Shown here piece after piece: positions 1 to 9,506 of a DNA stretch of 64,000 bases (position 1 is its first letter; each line of letters begins with the position of its first letter). The position numbers and the translations under genes are program-made. Under the pieces are notes generated by a model. That model made no database searches. It had not been told where the DNA came from and saw nothing but the letters and a program-made list of their open reading frames with translations. The stretch comes from Lumbricus rubellus (lineage: Eukaryota > Annelida > Clitellata > Crassiclitellata > Lumbricidae): the NCBI GenBank assembly GCA_945859605.1, contig OX243817.1, positions 31,062,862-31,126,861 of the forward strand, in the 5' to 3' direction.

Positions 1-1
1 T

Positions 2-676
2 GTTTACTTCAACTTACCGAGGTATACATGCTTCAAAAACGCCGTCTTTGGAAGCAGAATAGCGCTCAATAACTCACGTGATGTTGTCAATCACGTCATC
101 AAACAATACAATCTGTCGGATGCCTGTGCTTATAGGAAAGCACAATACACAACGCTTGTTTACAGAAAGCAAAGACGAATTGCCAACATGGAAGATCTTC
201 AAAAATTTGTGGTGAAGAGTGGATTTAGAAAAGATTTCGTGCGAGTAATAGACTTTGACGGTCTTCCGATTCCTAAGCAGATTGTATTGGCATGTACATC
301 TCAGGTGATGATTGGAGTGGACGGAGCGGCTTTACAGTGGTCGATGTTTATGCCTGAGAAGTCTCATTTGGTTGAAATGGCGTGGCCTTCTCGATCGTGG
401 GGATTCTTCTACAAACCTTATATTCCCAAATTCGGTATATTATATCACCAAGTTGAGTTGAAAGACATTAGAGTGAATTTTACATCGTTTGGGCTAAGAG
501 AACGTCATGGTGGAACGGTGAGTGAAGCAGAAAAACAACAGTTGCTTAGCGCTCCACCTGCGCAAGTATTGAGCTGGGCGGATGGATTCATTCACGAAAA
601 CGAAGTAAATGCGACTCTGCTGCTAGTTTACAACACAATTTTCAACAGTTCTTCCCTCAACGCAACTATTGTCTAG
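2..676 (+). CDS. GT61-family glycosyltransferase, C-terminal part (5' cut by window edge)
   Basis: The frame is open from base 2 through the first Met at 188 to TAG at 674-676, so 224 residues are visible and the start lies outside the window. The first Met is internal: upstream codons read YTCFKNAVFGSR and LVYRKQRRIAN, which match the conserved body of GT61 (DUF563) enzymes such as EOGT and POMGNT2. Further on, VMIGVDGAALQWSMFMP corresponds to the family's IGxHGAGLTxxxF segment, with Asp where His is usual. GT61 enzymes are ER or Golgi glycosyltransferases that transfer GlcNAc or xylose. Two NxS/T sequons lie near the C-terminus (NSSS, NATI). Which substrate it uses cannot be read from this part. 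No intron is visible in the 675 bases, in keeping with a large last exon or an intronless copy. Family call firm; subfamily unknown. Confidence 0.82.
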   Translation, partial: VYFNLPRYTCFKNAVFGSRIALNNSRDVVNHVIKQYNLSDACAYRKAQYTTLVYRKQRRIANMEDLQKFVVKSGFRKDFVRVIDFDGLPIPKQIVLACTSQVMIGVDGAALQWSMFMPEKSHLVEMAWPSRSWGFFYKPYIPKFGILYHQVELKDIRVNFTSFGLRERHGGTVSEAEKQQLLSAPPAQVLSWADGFIHENEVNATLLLVYNTIFNSSSLNATIV

Positions 677-883
677 ATTGACAACAATTAGAGGCTATAG
701 GCTTTCTAAAATTCTCCTCACTCGATTCAGAAAGTTTATTGGATAATTCACATGTCATCGATTCCATTTTGGCTCATTTTTGTGCTAAACTTTACAAGTT
801 CTGAGGATGTGGACTTTAATTGCAACTCAGTTCAACAGACTTTGATATAGGCTACACGAAGTGACATATTGTCAGCGCATAGA

Positions 884-1280
884 GCCGGTGTCACGAAATA
901 AAGTCTCCCCCGATACAAAGTCTCCCCCCGAAATGGAGTCTCCCCCTGGCTGAAAATCTGTTTTGTAAGACATTTTTCTGGTGTAAAAGTATATATATTT
1001 TCGCGTTAAATAACGTGTTATCGTGTTAGTAACGCAAACTAACGGTTTGATATGCTCATCTATTAATTTTATGCGACTGTAGCCGATATCACGCTCAACG
1101 GGGGGAGATTTTGTTTCGTGGACGGAGGAAACATTCTCTCCCCCCGGAGACTATATTATGAAATAAAGTCTCCGGGGGGAGAATTTATTCTAGAACAGAT
1201 CCTCCGGGGGATAATCTATTTCGAAGTAAAGTCTCCGGGGGGGAGACTTTTAGGGGGAGACTCTGTCACGCGACACCGGC
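884..1280. mobile_element. Non-autonomous TIR element, GCCGGTGTCACGAAAT family, copy 1
   Basis: The left end GCCGGTGTCACGAAAT (884-899) is mirrored by the right end at 1265-1280. The interior carries runs of C or G attached to AGTCTCC or GGAGACT words, repeated in direct and inverted order, so most of it can fold. No coding frame of note (the 64-codon frame at 1118 is low complexity). A TA microsatellite of about 28 bp follows at 1284-1311, as also seen beside copy 3. No clear target duplication. Confidence 0.6.
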
Positions 1281-1404
1281 CACGTTATATATATATATAT
1301 ATATATATATAGCCTATACTTTGAGCGACGTAAAAATACTAGACTAATCGAGTCTGTAAAATTAATGGCTTCTGTCCGTGCAAAAGCGCTTTCATTGAAC
1401 TACA

Positions 1405-1479
1405 GCCGGTGTCACGAAATAGAGTATCCCCGATATTAATTGTAGGTTTAATGGGGATAGAATATCACAGGACACTGGC
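1405..1479. mobile_element. Miniature deletion copy of the GCCGGTGTCACGAAAT element, copy 2
   Basis: Only 75 bp long. Begins GCCGGTGTCACGAAAT and ends with the inverted form GACACTGGC. The interior keeps the GGGGATAGAATATC / GAGTATCCCC inverted words seen in copy 3 at 47634-48091. Confidence 0.55.
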
Positions 1480-1940
1480 TGGAGTTTAATAAACTCTCTC
1501 ATTGTGCCTCTGGTAGTGTTATGTAGGACCAGCGGCGTGACAACATAGCCGGGGCGAAGGGCATAAGTACGCTTTACGCTCGGTGACACTCATCCAATAG
1601 CGAGACTAAAGAGTGAAAGTAGTAAAAGATGGCACACTGCTGTGCAAGGCCCACCCTTTGGGATAGCGGGAGTCCATGATTTTATGTTACTGTAGCTGAC
1701 TAGAGCGACTATAATAATGGTCGTGCCATATCAAACATATTTTGATTGATTTACTGTAGACGTTTGCTTCAAAGTTATGGCTAATAATGGGAGCAATCGT
1801 GTAAGTAAAGAATGTTACAAGTCAAGTTGTTGGAGCAAGATGGTGAAAATAGCTATTATTGCCATTCTTAAACTACACCAAAACACGAGCGAGAAAATTA
1901 AACTGTCAGAACGAGTAGCCTACACTAAGTCAGTTTCATC
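1480..1940. other. Stretch without recognised gene
   Basis: No coding, RNA or repeat signal recognised. The 88-codon frame from 1777 runs into the TGTC microsatellite and has no family signature. Confidence 0.5.
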
Positions 1941-1942
1941 TA

Positions 1943-1976
1943 TCTGTCTGTCTGTCTGTCTGTGTGTCTACCTGCC

Positions 1977-2011
<35 letters not shown>
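1943..2011. repeat. (TGTC)n microsatellite
   Basis: Tetranucleotide TGTC array with a few interruptions, lying just upstream of GPCR duplication unit 1. Similar TGTC arrays lie at 6859-6927, before the solo LTR upstream of unit 2. Confidence 0.85.
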
Positions 2012-2104
2012 TTATATTTCTACATGTAGGCACTTTCAGATAGTTGCGGTAGTCACTGAAACATAGTAAATAGGATTCAAAAGAGCGAGGTAGAAACTAA
2101 ATTC

Positions 2105-2943
2105 ATCTGTGGATGTCATCTAATCGTCTTTCTTTGAACTCTTCCAAAACCCAGTTGATTTGGTTTGGCACTCCTCAACAGCTTCAAAAACTTGACTACA
2201 CACTGCTCTCTCAAACTTTTCCTCACTTCAACTTCTCCTCCAGTGTTCGTGACCTAGGTGTCACCCTAGATAGTTCTCTTACCTTCACTGAGCACATTGC
2301 CAATCTTACTCGCTCTTCCTACTTCCAGCTAAGGCGTCTCAGGGCTATTCGCAAATCTGTCACATCTTCGATCTTTACCTCAATTGTTCATGCTTTTGTC
2401 TGTTCTCGGCTTGACTATTGTAATTCTGTTTTTATTGGTCTACCCAAGGTTCGCCTAGCTCCTCTGCAATCTGTACTCAATGCTGCCGCTAGGCTCATTG
2501 CCCGCTTTCCTCGATTCTCCCACATTTCTTCATTCATGACTGAACAACTTCACTGGCTTCCATTCTCGACCCGTATACAATTTAAGGTCCTAATTTTGGT
2601 CATCAAGTCTCAAATGGGTCTTGCTCCGAAGTATCTGTGTGATCAGATATTTCGCCCCCCTTCTGCCACTTCGCTGCGTCCTCTTAGGTCCTCTGATCGG
2701 CTTGACCTCTTTGTCCCGTGAGTCAGGACCGCCATGGTGCAATCCAGATCATTTGCTTGCATTGGTCCCTCTCTATGGAATGGGCTTCCCCCATCAGTTC
2801 GCTCTGCCATCCTCTCTGGTAGTGTATCCTCATCTTTCTCTCGTCTAAAAACTTGCCTTTTTTCTCGGAGATGAACGCACTGGGAGCGCTTCTGAAAGGC
2901 ACTTGCTGCAAGAAGCGCTTTATAAATTGTCAGATAAGATAAA
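2105..2943 (+). pseudogene. CR1/L2-type LINE 3' fragment (reverse transcriptase C-terminus)
   Basis: The frame from 2113 encodes MSSNRLSLNSSKTQLIWFGT, the region just after the catalytic YADD of CR1/L2-like reverse transcriptases, then SRLDYCNSVFIGLP and LHWLP, typical thumb and C-terminal signatures. After 2721 the homology continues in another frame (WNGLPPSVR near 2775), so a frameshift is present. It is 5'-truncated, as target-primed insertions usually are. The 3' UTR contains GGGAGCGCTTCTGAAAGG, related to the tails of the LINE copies at 41577 and 8812. The insertion is absent from GPCR duplication unit 2. Confidence 0.85.
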
Positions 2944-3685
2944 TTGACATTGATTGCAATTAAATTAGCAAAAATTATTATCAAGCGCAAGAGAAATCCA
3001 CCAGAGATTTCAAACAGTCACTGAGTGGCGTTCGCGGGGTTGCGTCAGTTGTGAAATGCATCGATTCAAACACTGTGCAATCTGGCATATTGGACAATAT
3101 TATAGACGATTGAGAATGAATCGAAATTTAATGAGCAATCCTCCGTCTATAAAAATATATCCAAGAGCTTTTCGTTATATTCGTTCTCAATGCCTGTTTG
3201 GTTTCTGCTGCCCAGAATCGTACTTTGCACAGTATAGGCTATGAGAATGTTTGATAAATAACTGGGAATCAGACTTTTATTTATGTGGACTTTGGGTGTG
3301 TCTTGATGACTTTTTCTATGACATCCTAAGAAAGACTAGCGATTGAAGCCCACAACCCCGCAATTTTCATTTTTCACCCTGACTTTGCTTCTTTTTGTTT
3401 AAAGATTAGAAACTATTTCCCTCAAGTCGTGACTTTGTGTTGGTCGGTAGAAAGGTCACCAAAAGAGTTCATCATAAATTGCAACTCCACAATTTCCGAT
3501 GCAAATAGGCCTACAGACTTTAGAAATTCAAAAAATCGTCTTATGTGGCATAGGCCTATTTAAAATATCAAATTTAACGCTGTTACTGTTAAATGCGACT
3601 GTTTTTTTTATTGGAATCGATGGGAATCGCTTGGACCTTTGATGCCACTCCATGCGCTGCAGAGACGATTGCTCCATGACAAAAA

Positions 3686-3911
3686 GGGGGTGCGGTAGCG
3701 CAATGTATAATACGCTGGCGTAGAGCGCGAGAGGCAGCGAGTTCGAGCTCCCGTTGGGCGGACATGCTTTGTAGGCTGCTATTAGCGCCGTGTAATTGCA
3801 AAGCTGTTAGTAGCTAAGTTTAATTAAGATTAGGCTACTGCGTAACTTGTAAATGTAAAGCGCAGTGCGTCTTGCAGGCGCTTCATTAAAGAAAAGATTA
3901 TTGTTATTATT
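3686..3911 (+). mobile_element. tRNA-derived SINE
   Basis: The head has a tRNA-like promoter: an A-box-like stretch near 3695-3725 and the B box GTTCGAGCTCC near 3740. A unique body follows, then a tail ending in GCAGGCGCTTCATTAAAG and an (ATT)-rich end. The paralogous position in unit 2 (near 8986) reads straight from GACAAA into GAAACCATC, so the insertion limits can be inferred from that empty site. RNA polymerase III transcribes such elements, and LINE enzymes move them. Confidence 0.72.
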
Positions 3912-4064
3912 AAGAAAACCATCAGTGCTCATTATTGCAACCAACGGATGAAGCAGCTTAAGTCAAATGACAGCAGCGTGGCTTAAGGCTTATAGGTTAT
4001 AGGTGGCTTATAGGTTACAGGTACAGCCCGCAATTACAAAATGTGAATGCATAGTATGTTATGG

Positions 4065-4260
4065 TGATTGACAGAATGAGCTTATGCATTACGTGTCACA
4101 GAAGTAGGCTGTTAAGTGGGCGGAATCAAATACAAATAGACAGACATTTAAGCACATAGGCGGTCTACTGCACATAAAATTATCTAAATTAATAAATAAA
4201 TGATTCCACCAATGAGAATGAGTCGTACGGCGTGGCCATTGTATATATTATTTGCGCAAT
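4065..4260 (+). promoter_or_regulatory. Conserved GPCR upstream block, copy 1 (CCAAT box)
   Basis: This stretch is kept in the same order upstream of all three receptors: TGATTGACAG, then a GGCTGTTAAGTGGGCGG-type word, GTCTACTGCA, and finally ACCAATGAG (about 4208-4216), followed by TATATATTA (4242-4250). In this copy the block lies about 650-850 bp from the ATG because a 330-bp hAT element (4458-4787) was inserted between. CCAAT plus TATA-like order suggests a promoter, but the transcription start is not known. Confidence 0.5.
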
Positions 4261-4457
4261 TCGTTTTGAGCGCTATTCTCATTATTATAGATGTCAGGCG
4301 CCTGTTAAAGGATACCAATTCAGAAATTATACCGATATAAATAATTATATTTAAGTAGAGAATTCAAAAGGACCAAATGTTCCTACATTGACGTTGGCGA
4401 TAAAGTCCGCACGGTGTAAATTTCCTTTACATCAGGTTATTCAAATTTCGGTGTAAC

Positions 4458-4787
4458 CATAGGCGTACGAGGCGGGGGTGCAGGGGGGCAATTGCCCCCC
4501 CAAATTCGGGCAAGTTTGGTGGTTTTTTCGGGCAAAACAGACCCAAACGACTAAAAAAAAAAAAAAAAAGGTCGTCAAATTTCGGGCAAGTCTGGTTTTT
4601 CGGACAAAAATAGTCGCGGACGACTAAAAAAACAAAAAAAAAGGTCGTCAAGTTTCGGGCAAGTCTGGTTTTTCGGGCAAAAATAGTCGCGGACGACAAA
4701 AAAGTTAACTTTTTGGCCGGATTAAATTTTCGGGCAGAAGTTCAATCTTTGCCCCCCCCCACTTCTGAAACCTCCCGTACGCCTATG
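4458..4787. mobile_element. Non-autonomous hAT element upstream of GPCR 1
   Basis: Terminal inverted repeat CATAGGCGTACG / CGTACGCCTATG, flanked by a perfect 8-bp target duplication GGTGTAAC (4450-4457 and 4788-4795), the hallmark of the hAT superfamily. The interior has two copies of a GGTCGTCAARTTTCGGGCAAG word with A-rich runs and CGACTAAAA words. The corresponding place in GPCR unit 2 (about 9420-9440) has no insertion. Confidence 0.9.
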
Positions 4788-4912
4788 GGTGTAACATAGG
4801 ATTGAATCAATAATTAGACTATAATTGTCCAGCATAGAGCTGGCAATTTTTCCCAAGGTTTTATACGCAACAATAAAGTTTTCTAAACTTTCCTCAGAGG
4901 TGCTTAAAAGAC

Positions 4913-5926
4913 ATGTCGACAGAGGACTATCTGGATGATCCGACAACCAATGGACGCATCTTCAATAACTCAACTCTGTCCAGTTCCAGGGACACCATCA
5001 GACAGCTTGTTGTCTTCGGTGCCTTCGTTATTGGCATCGGTCTGTTCGGAAGCTTCATGAACGGTGTTGTGCTAAGCGTTCTGCTTTCGAAGAGACTTAG
5101 AACAAAGGCGACTTATCTACTCATCATCAACCAAGTCGTACTCGACTTTTTGTCTTGCTTGTTTCTGCTGCCGTGCTACATCGTAAAGATCCGCAAGGTC
5201 TACCTGTCAGGTGACTGGGGAAGGTTCGTCTGCATTGTATTCTTCTGGGACACGAGCGTTTTTTCCTTACAGGCGGGTTCTATCACGAACCTTGTCCTGA
5301 TCGCTGCGGAAAGGAATTTGAAGATTGTTCACGCCGTATTTCACATAAAATACTTCAAGAGATGGATGTTGTTCGCAGGGTTGGTATTCGTATGGCTCAC
5401 TGTCATATTTATCAACATATATTACGTGTGGACAATTGAAATCGTTGACGGCACGTGCTACTCCATATATGCTGCGTCAAGGGATGGCTTCTACTTAGCC
5501 TACGGTGTATTCATCATGGCCTGGGAGTTCGTGATTCCTTTGATCCTGTTCCTGTATCTCTACGGACGCATTCTGCTATTTGTTAGACAGAGAAACAAGA
5601 CGCTTGCCGAGAATAACACTAATCAAGTTACAAGTCTCCAGACGAACGCCCAGCGCAGTCAGATGAATGTCACCATCACCATGATCTTCATTTCGTCGTC
5701 ATTTGTCATTTGTTGGTTTCCCAACCAGTTATTCTATCTCCTTACGTACATTGACAACTTCTATGGCTTGGACGAAGTCTACTACGCGACGGTTTTTCTG
5801 ATTTTTCTCAACGTTTGCACGAATCCTTTGATCTACGCGGCCAAACACGAGGAGGTCAGGAACCGCCTCAAGAAATGGTTCTTCAAGACCAGAGTTCAGC
5901 CGGAAATCTCGATAGTTTTCCGGTAA
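4913..5926 (+). CDS. Rhodopsin-type (class A) GPCR 1, single exon
   Basis: 337 residues, seven hydrophobic segments, no intron. Class A marks: N50 in TM1 (MNGVV), D78 in TM2, C107 and C182 for the TM3-ECL2 disulfide, E133-R134-N135 in place of the DRY triplet, CWFP 267-270 in TM6, NPLIY 304-308 in TM7, and a basic helix 8. The N-terminus carries the sequon NNST (18-21). The ATG is chosen because MST-DYLDD is shared by all three paralogues. Such intronless tandem receptors belong to lineage-specific expansions in echinoderms and are commonly proposed to be chemosensory; the ligand is unknown. ERN instead of ERY or DRY is odd, since the Tyr is normally conserved; Arg, the G-protein contact, is kept. 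Nearly identical to GPCR 2. Confidence 0.95.
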   Translation: MSTEDYLDDPTTNGRIFNNSTLSSSRDTIRQLVVFGAFVIGIGLFGSFMNGVVLSVLLSKRLRTKATYLLIINQVVLDFLSCLFLLPCYIVKIRKVYLSGDWGRFVCIVFFWDTSVFSLQAGSITNLVLIAAERNLKIVHAVFHIKYFKRWMLFAGLVFVWLTVIFINIYYVWTIEIVDGTCYSIYAASRDGFYLAYGVFIMAWEFVIPLILFLYLYGRILLFVRQRNKTLAENNTNQVTSLQTNAQRSQMNVTITMIFISSSFVICWFPNQLFYLLTYIDNFYGLDEVYYATVFLIFLNVCTNPLIYAAKHEEVRNRLKKWFFKTRVQPEISIVFR

Positions 5927-5993
5927 TGTCTCGGAACCTGTTTCAAGACTGGGGCAACTGAATCGGCCAATTTCCCTGACTGGAAATATTATT

Positions 5994-6160
5994 AGTAGGC
6001 TTATTTATCTGTTTAAGAGATGTTGTATTTGTTTCATGGAAGGTTTGTTGCGATTCAATAATGCTACTGATAACTTCCCGAGGCCAGCAGCATACAAAGT
6101 GAGCTTACAGTGTAGATGAATATTTTGAGAATTGTTAAGGCGTTGCAGAAACATCAATCA
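5994..6160. other. 3' flank of GPCR 1
   Basis: The first part (TTATTTATCTGTTTAAGAGA and onward to about 6060) is shared with the 3' flank of GPCR 2, so it belongs to the duplicated unit, probably as 3' UTR. No canonical AATAAA was seen in the shared part; AATAAT occurs near 6057. Confidence 0.5.
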
Positions 6161-6490
6161 ACGGGGCAAAGACGAAAATCATGACAGCTATATATACTGA
6201 GGAGATACTCGAGATTTTAGGGAATGCCGAAAGACTGCAACAAGTGAATTCCTTTGTCTATTTAGGGAGTAGAGTTACCAAAGATTCAAATAGTAGGCTA
6301 CGCGTGACGTTAAATCAAGACTGGCGATGTGGATGACGGTTATGACCAAACTGTCAAAGCTATGAAAAATAAGTCAATCAGCAACAACACAAAATTGCGG
6401 TTGATGAAGGTTTTGGCGTGGCCAGTAGCGACGTACGGGTACGAGGCCTGGACTTTGAAGAAGGAGGAAGAAAATTGCATTCAGACAGTA
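6160..6490 (+). pseudogene. LINE reverse transcriptase fragment (RTE/CFDP2-like)
   Basis: Translation in shifting frames gives FVYLGSRVTKDSNS near 6255 and TKLRLMKVLAWPVATYGYEAWTLK (frame from 6329), the C-terminal part of reverse transcriptases seen in many invertebrate non-LTR elements. At least two frame changes and stops; a short decayed fragment. Confidence 0.75.
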
Positions 6491-6858
6491 ACTGGCCCAT
6501 ACGTACAAATGTAGTAAAAGTTTAAAAAAACCAGGAGACATGATCATGCACTAAAAGATCTATTTGTAGGAATAAGCAGCATGCATCATAGACTTACACT
6601 GCCACGAAATGAACTATCTGTAGTATCATTTGAACACATCTGATTCATGTATCATTTATATACTCTGTCTAGATGCAACGACTCTTTCTGGAAATTTTGC
6701 ATGTTTCGCTAAGTCTCCTCCAAAAGATAAAATAGCCTACTATTCAACTTCGTCATCGCCACCGTTGTACACGTCGTTGTTAGCATGTGCATTGTGCAAG
6801 ATATATGAATACAAACAGAGGAGTTCATGGCTATATAGACCTAACGTAAAGAAAAAGC

Positions 6859-7009
6859 TGTCTATCTGTCTGTCTGTCTGTCTGTCTGTCTGTATCTATC
6901 TGTCTGTCTGTCTGTCTGTCTGTCTGTTACTGTATCTCTATCTCTATCTCTATCTCTCTCTCTCTATATATATATATCTATATACATTTATATATCTCTC
7001 TATATATAT
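6859..7009. repeat. Compound microsatellite (TGTC, TATC, TA)
   Basis: A TGTC array passes into TCTATC and then into TA repeats that abut the solo LTR at 7010. Confidence 0.85.
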
Positions 7010-7481
7010 TGTTAGCTAGTTGTCTATAGGAGTATATAGAAAAGAGATAAAAAGTCATTCGAAAAGTTTAAAGTATATTTACACTGTACATGAATTGAAA
7101 CGATACTCACAAATGCCCAGAACGAACACACACGTCTGAAGTCGGAATCTTCCGAAAGCGTACTTAATCTAACATTTAATACAAGCGTCATTCCAACGAG
7201 GAAGACTAAAATTGGAGAACCGGCAAATCTTAAATACGTGCTCACTAAGGAGACACACACGATCGAAACAACAGACCACAAAGGGTACAAAACGTGACAC
7301 CAACATAGGTGCACTCCAGCACTCAACTTAACTAAAACCGGTTTCGGCCTTCAACCGAAGAGCACCTCTATTTATATTGCTCAACAATCCTTCTTAACAC
7401 TAATTACGGGGTGCGCCTTATAACTATAGCCTACGTGCACGTGTGAATATGAGATGATGGGATGGAGGACCAATCCCAACA
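7010..7481 (-). mobile_element. Probable solo LTR
   Basis: On the minus strand it starts TGTTGGG (ending at 7481) and ends CTAACA (at 7010), giving the TG..CA and short inverted ends of LTRs. A TATA-like AATATAAATAGAGG lies near 7362-7375 on that strand, as in a U3 promoter. It is inserted in TA-rich microsatellite, so the short target duplication cannot be proved. The 100-codon minus frame inside has no family signature. Confidence 0.45.
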
Positions 7482-7590
7482 ATATATATATCTATCTATC
7501 TATCTATCTCTCTCTGCCTGGCTGTCCGTCCGTCTGTCCTTTCGCCCGTCCGTCCGTCTGTTCGCTTGTTTGTCCGTCCGTCCGTTCATT
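7482..7590. repeat. Microsatellite (TATC, CCGT/TGTC variants)
   Basis: TA and TATC repeats followed by degenerate GTCCGTCCGTCTGT words. Confidence 0.75.
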
Positions 7591-8521
7591 CATACACCTT
7601 TAGTAGGTCTCACGTCTGTATAACGCCTGGCGTGGTCCATTAATTTATGTAGTAGGCCTACCGTTATCGTAGTGTGTTATAAGCAACAATAGATTGTCGT
7701 TTCAATCGTTTCAGGAGCAATATAAGAGTCTTAATTCGCCGTGGTAAGAAATAATTGAATTAGTGGCACTTTCAAATAGTTGCGGAAGGCACCGAAACGT
7801 TTTAGATAGAATTTGAAAGAAACTACATTGCCATTTATTGCAATCAATTATTAGCAAATTTAAAGTATCAAGCGCCATTTCAAAATAAATTCAGCAGAGA
7901 TGTTCGAAAGAGTCCCTGTGATCTGGCATACTACATAATATAGACCACTGAGAATGAATCAAATGAGAAAAATATATTACAGCTCTTCATATTCGCTATA
8001 GATGCCTGCTTCCTTTCTGCAGCCATGATCCTTCATTGCCCAGTATGAAGCTTGTAGAAAAATAACGAGCGTGGAGGGGGGGTCATACGTTGATTTGTGT
8101 GGACTTTGGGTGTGTCTTGAGGACTTTACTATGGCATCTTACGAAATACTATGGATCGAACCCCACAACCGCCCCCCGCAATTCTCACCCTGACTTTGCT
8201 TCTTTTCGTTCAACGACTAGAAACTATTAAATTTTAGTTCAATCGTGACTTTGTGTTGGTCGGTAGGAAGGTCGCGAAAAGAGCTAATCATAAATTGAAA
8301 CTCCACAATTTCCGATGCAATTAGCCTACAGAAGTTAGAAATGCAAAAAATTTTTGGTGGCATATTTTAAATATCAAGCTTAGCACAAAAAGCACAACAT
8401 CGAGAAGAGTGGCGTCGTTGGGCATCTGGACCTGCCGAGAGGCAACAAACCTAAAGAAGAAGAATACTGTTACTGTTAAATGCGACTGTTTTCATTAGAA
8501 TAGATGGAAATCTCTTAGACT

Positions 8522-8798
8522 CATGGGCGGAGACTTGGTCGGTCTAGAAGTTGGACGGAACGAAGGAGTGGCCATGTCAAAAAAGCTTTAGTCATTATAT
8601 AGGTCGAAATCTCCTGAAGATGCACCATTTTCCGTGTCAAAAAGCTGAATTAACCTTTTAACCACTGTACAATTTTACAACGCTAAAATTATACGAATAT
8701 TTCTTTTCTTAGACGTTGGAGGGACGAGACCATGAATGGTTCCTCCACCACAAACATTGGGGACCGCTCCCTCTGTCCTCCTAAGTCTCCACCCATGC
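8522..8798. mobile_element. Non-autonomous hAT-like MITE (CATGGGCGGAG ends)
   Basis: Left end CATGGGCGGAGACTTGG, right end CCTAAGTCTCCACCCATG, an imperfect inverted pair. In unit 1 the flanking words CTTGGACC..TTTGATG are contiguous; here CTTAGACT and CTGGAACC lie on either side, consistent with an eroded 8-bp target duplication. A related right end occurs at about 46206-46222. Confidence 0.6.
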
Positions 8799-8811
8799 TG
8801 GAACCTTTATT

Positions 8812-8955
8812 TATTTATGTATTAACTTCAGAAATTTAAATAGCGCCCCTTCACGGTAGGCTGCTCAGAAGCGCTCCCGGCCCAACCACGGCTAAATAAG
8901 ACAGTTTTTAGGTTATTAAGGAACAGAGTGGAGTTACCCCTGGGTTATAAGCGCA
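8812..8955 (-). mobile_element. CR1/L2-type LINE 3' end
   Basis: TTTATTTATTTATGTATT followed by GAAATTTAAATAGCGCCCC, AGAAGCGCTCCCGGCCCAACC and GGCTAAATAAGACAG, the same 3' UTR as the LINE at 41577-43500, also in minus orientation. Only the last 140 bp were inserted. Confidence 0.75.
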
Positions 8956-9116
8956 CTCCATTCGTTGCAGAGACGATTGCTACATGACAAAGAAACCATC
9001 AGTGATGCTCATTATTGCGACGAACGGATGAAGCAGCTTAAGTCAAATGAACGCAGCGACGTGGCTCATCGATTACAGCTCGCAATTACAAAATGTGTAT
9101 GCATGTAACGTCATGG

Positions 9117-9300
9117 TGATTGACAGACTGAGCTTGTGCATTACGTGTCACAGAAGTGGGCTGTTAAGTGGGCGGGATCAAATACAAATGGACAGACATT
9201 TTAGGCATGCATTGTAGGGGGTCTACTGCACATAATATTATCTATCAAACAATTCCACCAATGAGCTTGAGCCGTACGGCGCGGTCATTATATATAATCT
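9117..9300 (+). promoter_or_regulatory. Conserved GPCR upstream block, copy 2 (CCAAT box)
   Basis: Same ordered words as copy 1: TGATTGACAG (9117), GGGCTGTTAAGTGGGCGGGA, GGTCTACTGCACATAA, ACCAATGAG (about 9257-9265) and TATATATAATC (9289-9299). It lies about 200-390 bp upstream of the ATG, the compact arrangement without insertion. The 76-codon frame at 9168 runs across this block and is not considered a gene. Confidence 0.5.
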
Positions 9301-9506
9301 TTGCACAGTTCTTTATAAACGCTATTGTCATAATAGATTTCAGGCGCCTGTCTAAAGACGCTAATTCAGAAATTAAACTGATGGTATATTTTAAGTAGAA
9401 ATTTCAAAAGGACTAGATATTTCTACAGTGCAATAATTTTCTTAAAGGTTTTATACGCAACCTGAACGTTTTCTAAACTTTTCTTAGAGGCGCTTGAAAG
9501 ACAATC

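Larger units (their letters stand above)
2024..5993 (+). repeat. Segmental duplication unit 1 (GPCR 1)
   Basis: Unit 1 aligns by eye, in order, with 7765-10680 and more weakly with 11450-15040. Shared landmarks: CACTTTCARATAGTTGCGG near 2030, a GTGTTGGTCGGTAG word near 3440, ACTCCAT..TGCAGAGACGATTGCT near 3650, GAAGCAGCTTAAGTCAAATGA near 3948, then the upstream block and the receptor, ending in a shared 3' sequence (GGCCAATTTCCCTGACTGG). It differs from unit 2 by a LINE fragment (about 2105-2943), a SINE (about 3686-3911) and a hAT element (4458-4787). Confidence 0.8.

Noticed and set aside
7024..7326. 100-codon minus-strand frame
   Set aside because: Lies within the probable solo LTR and has no recognisable domain.
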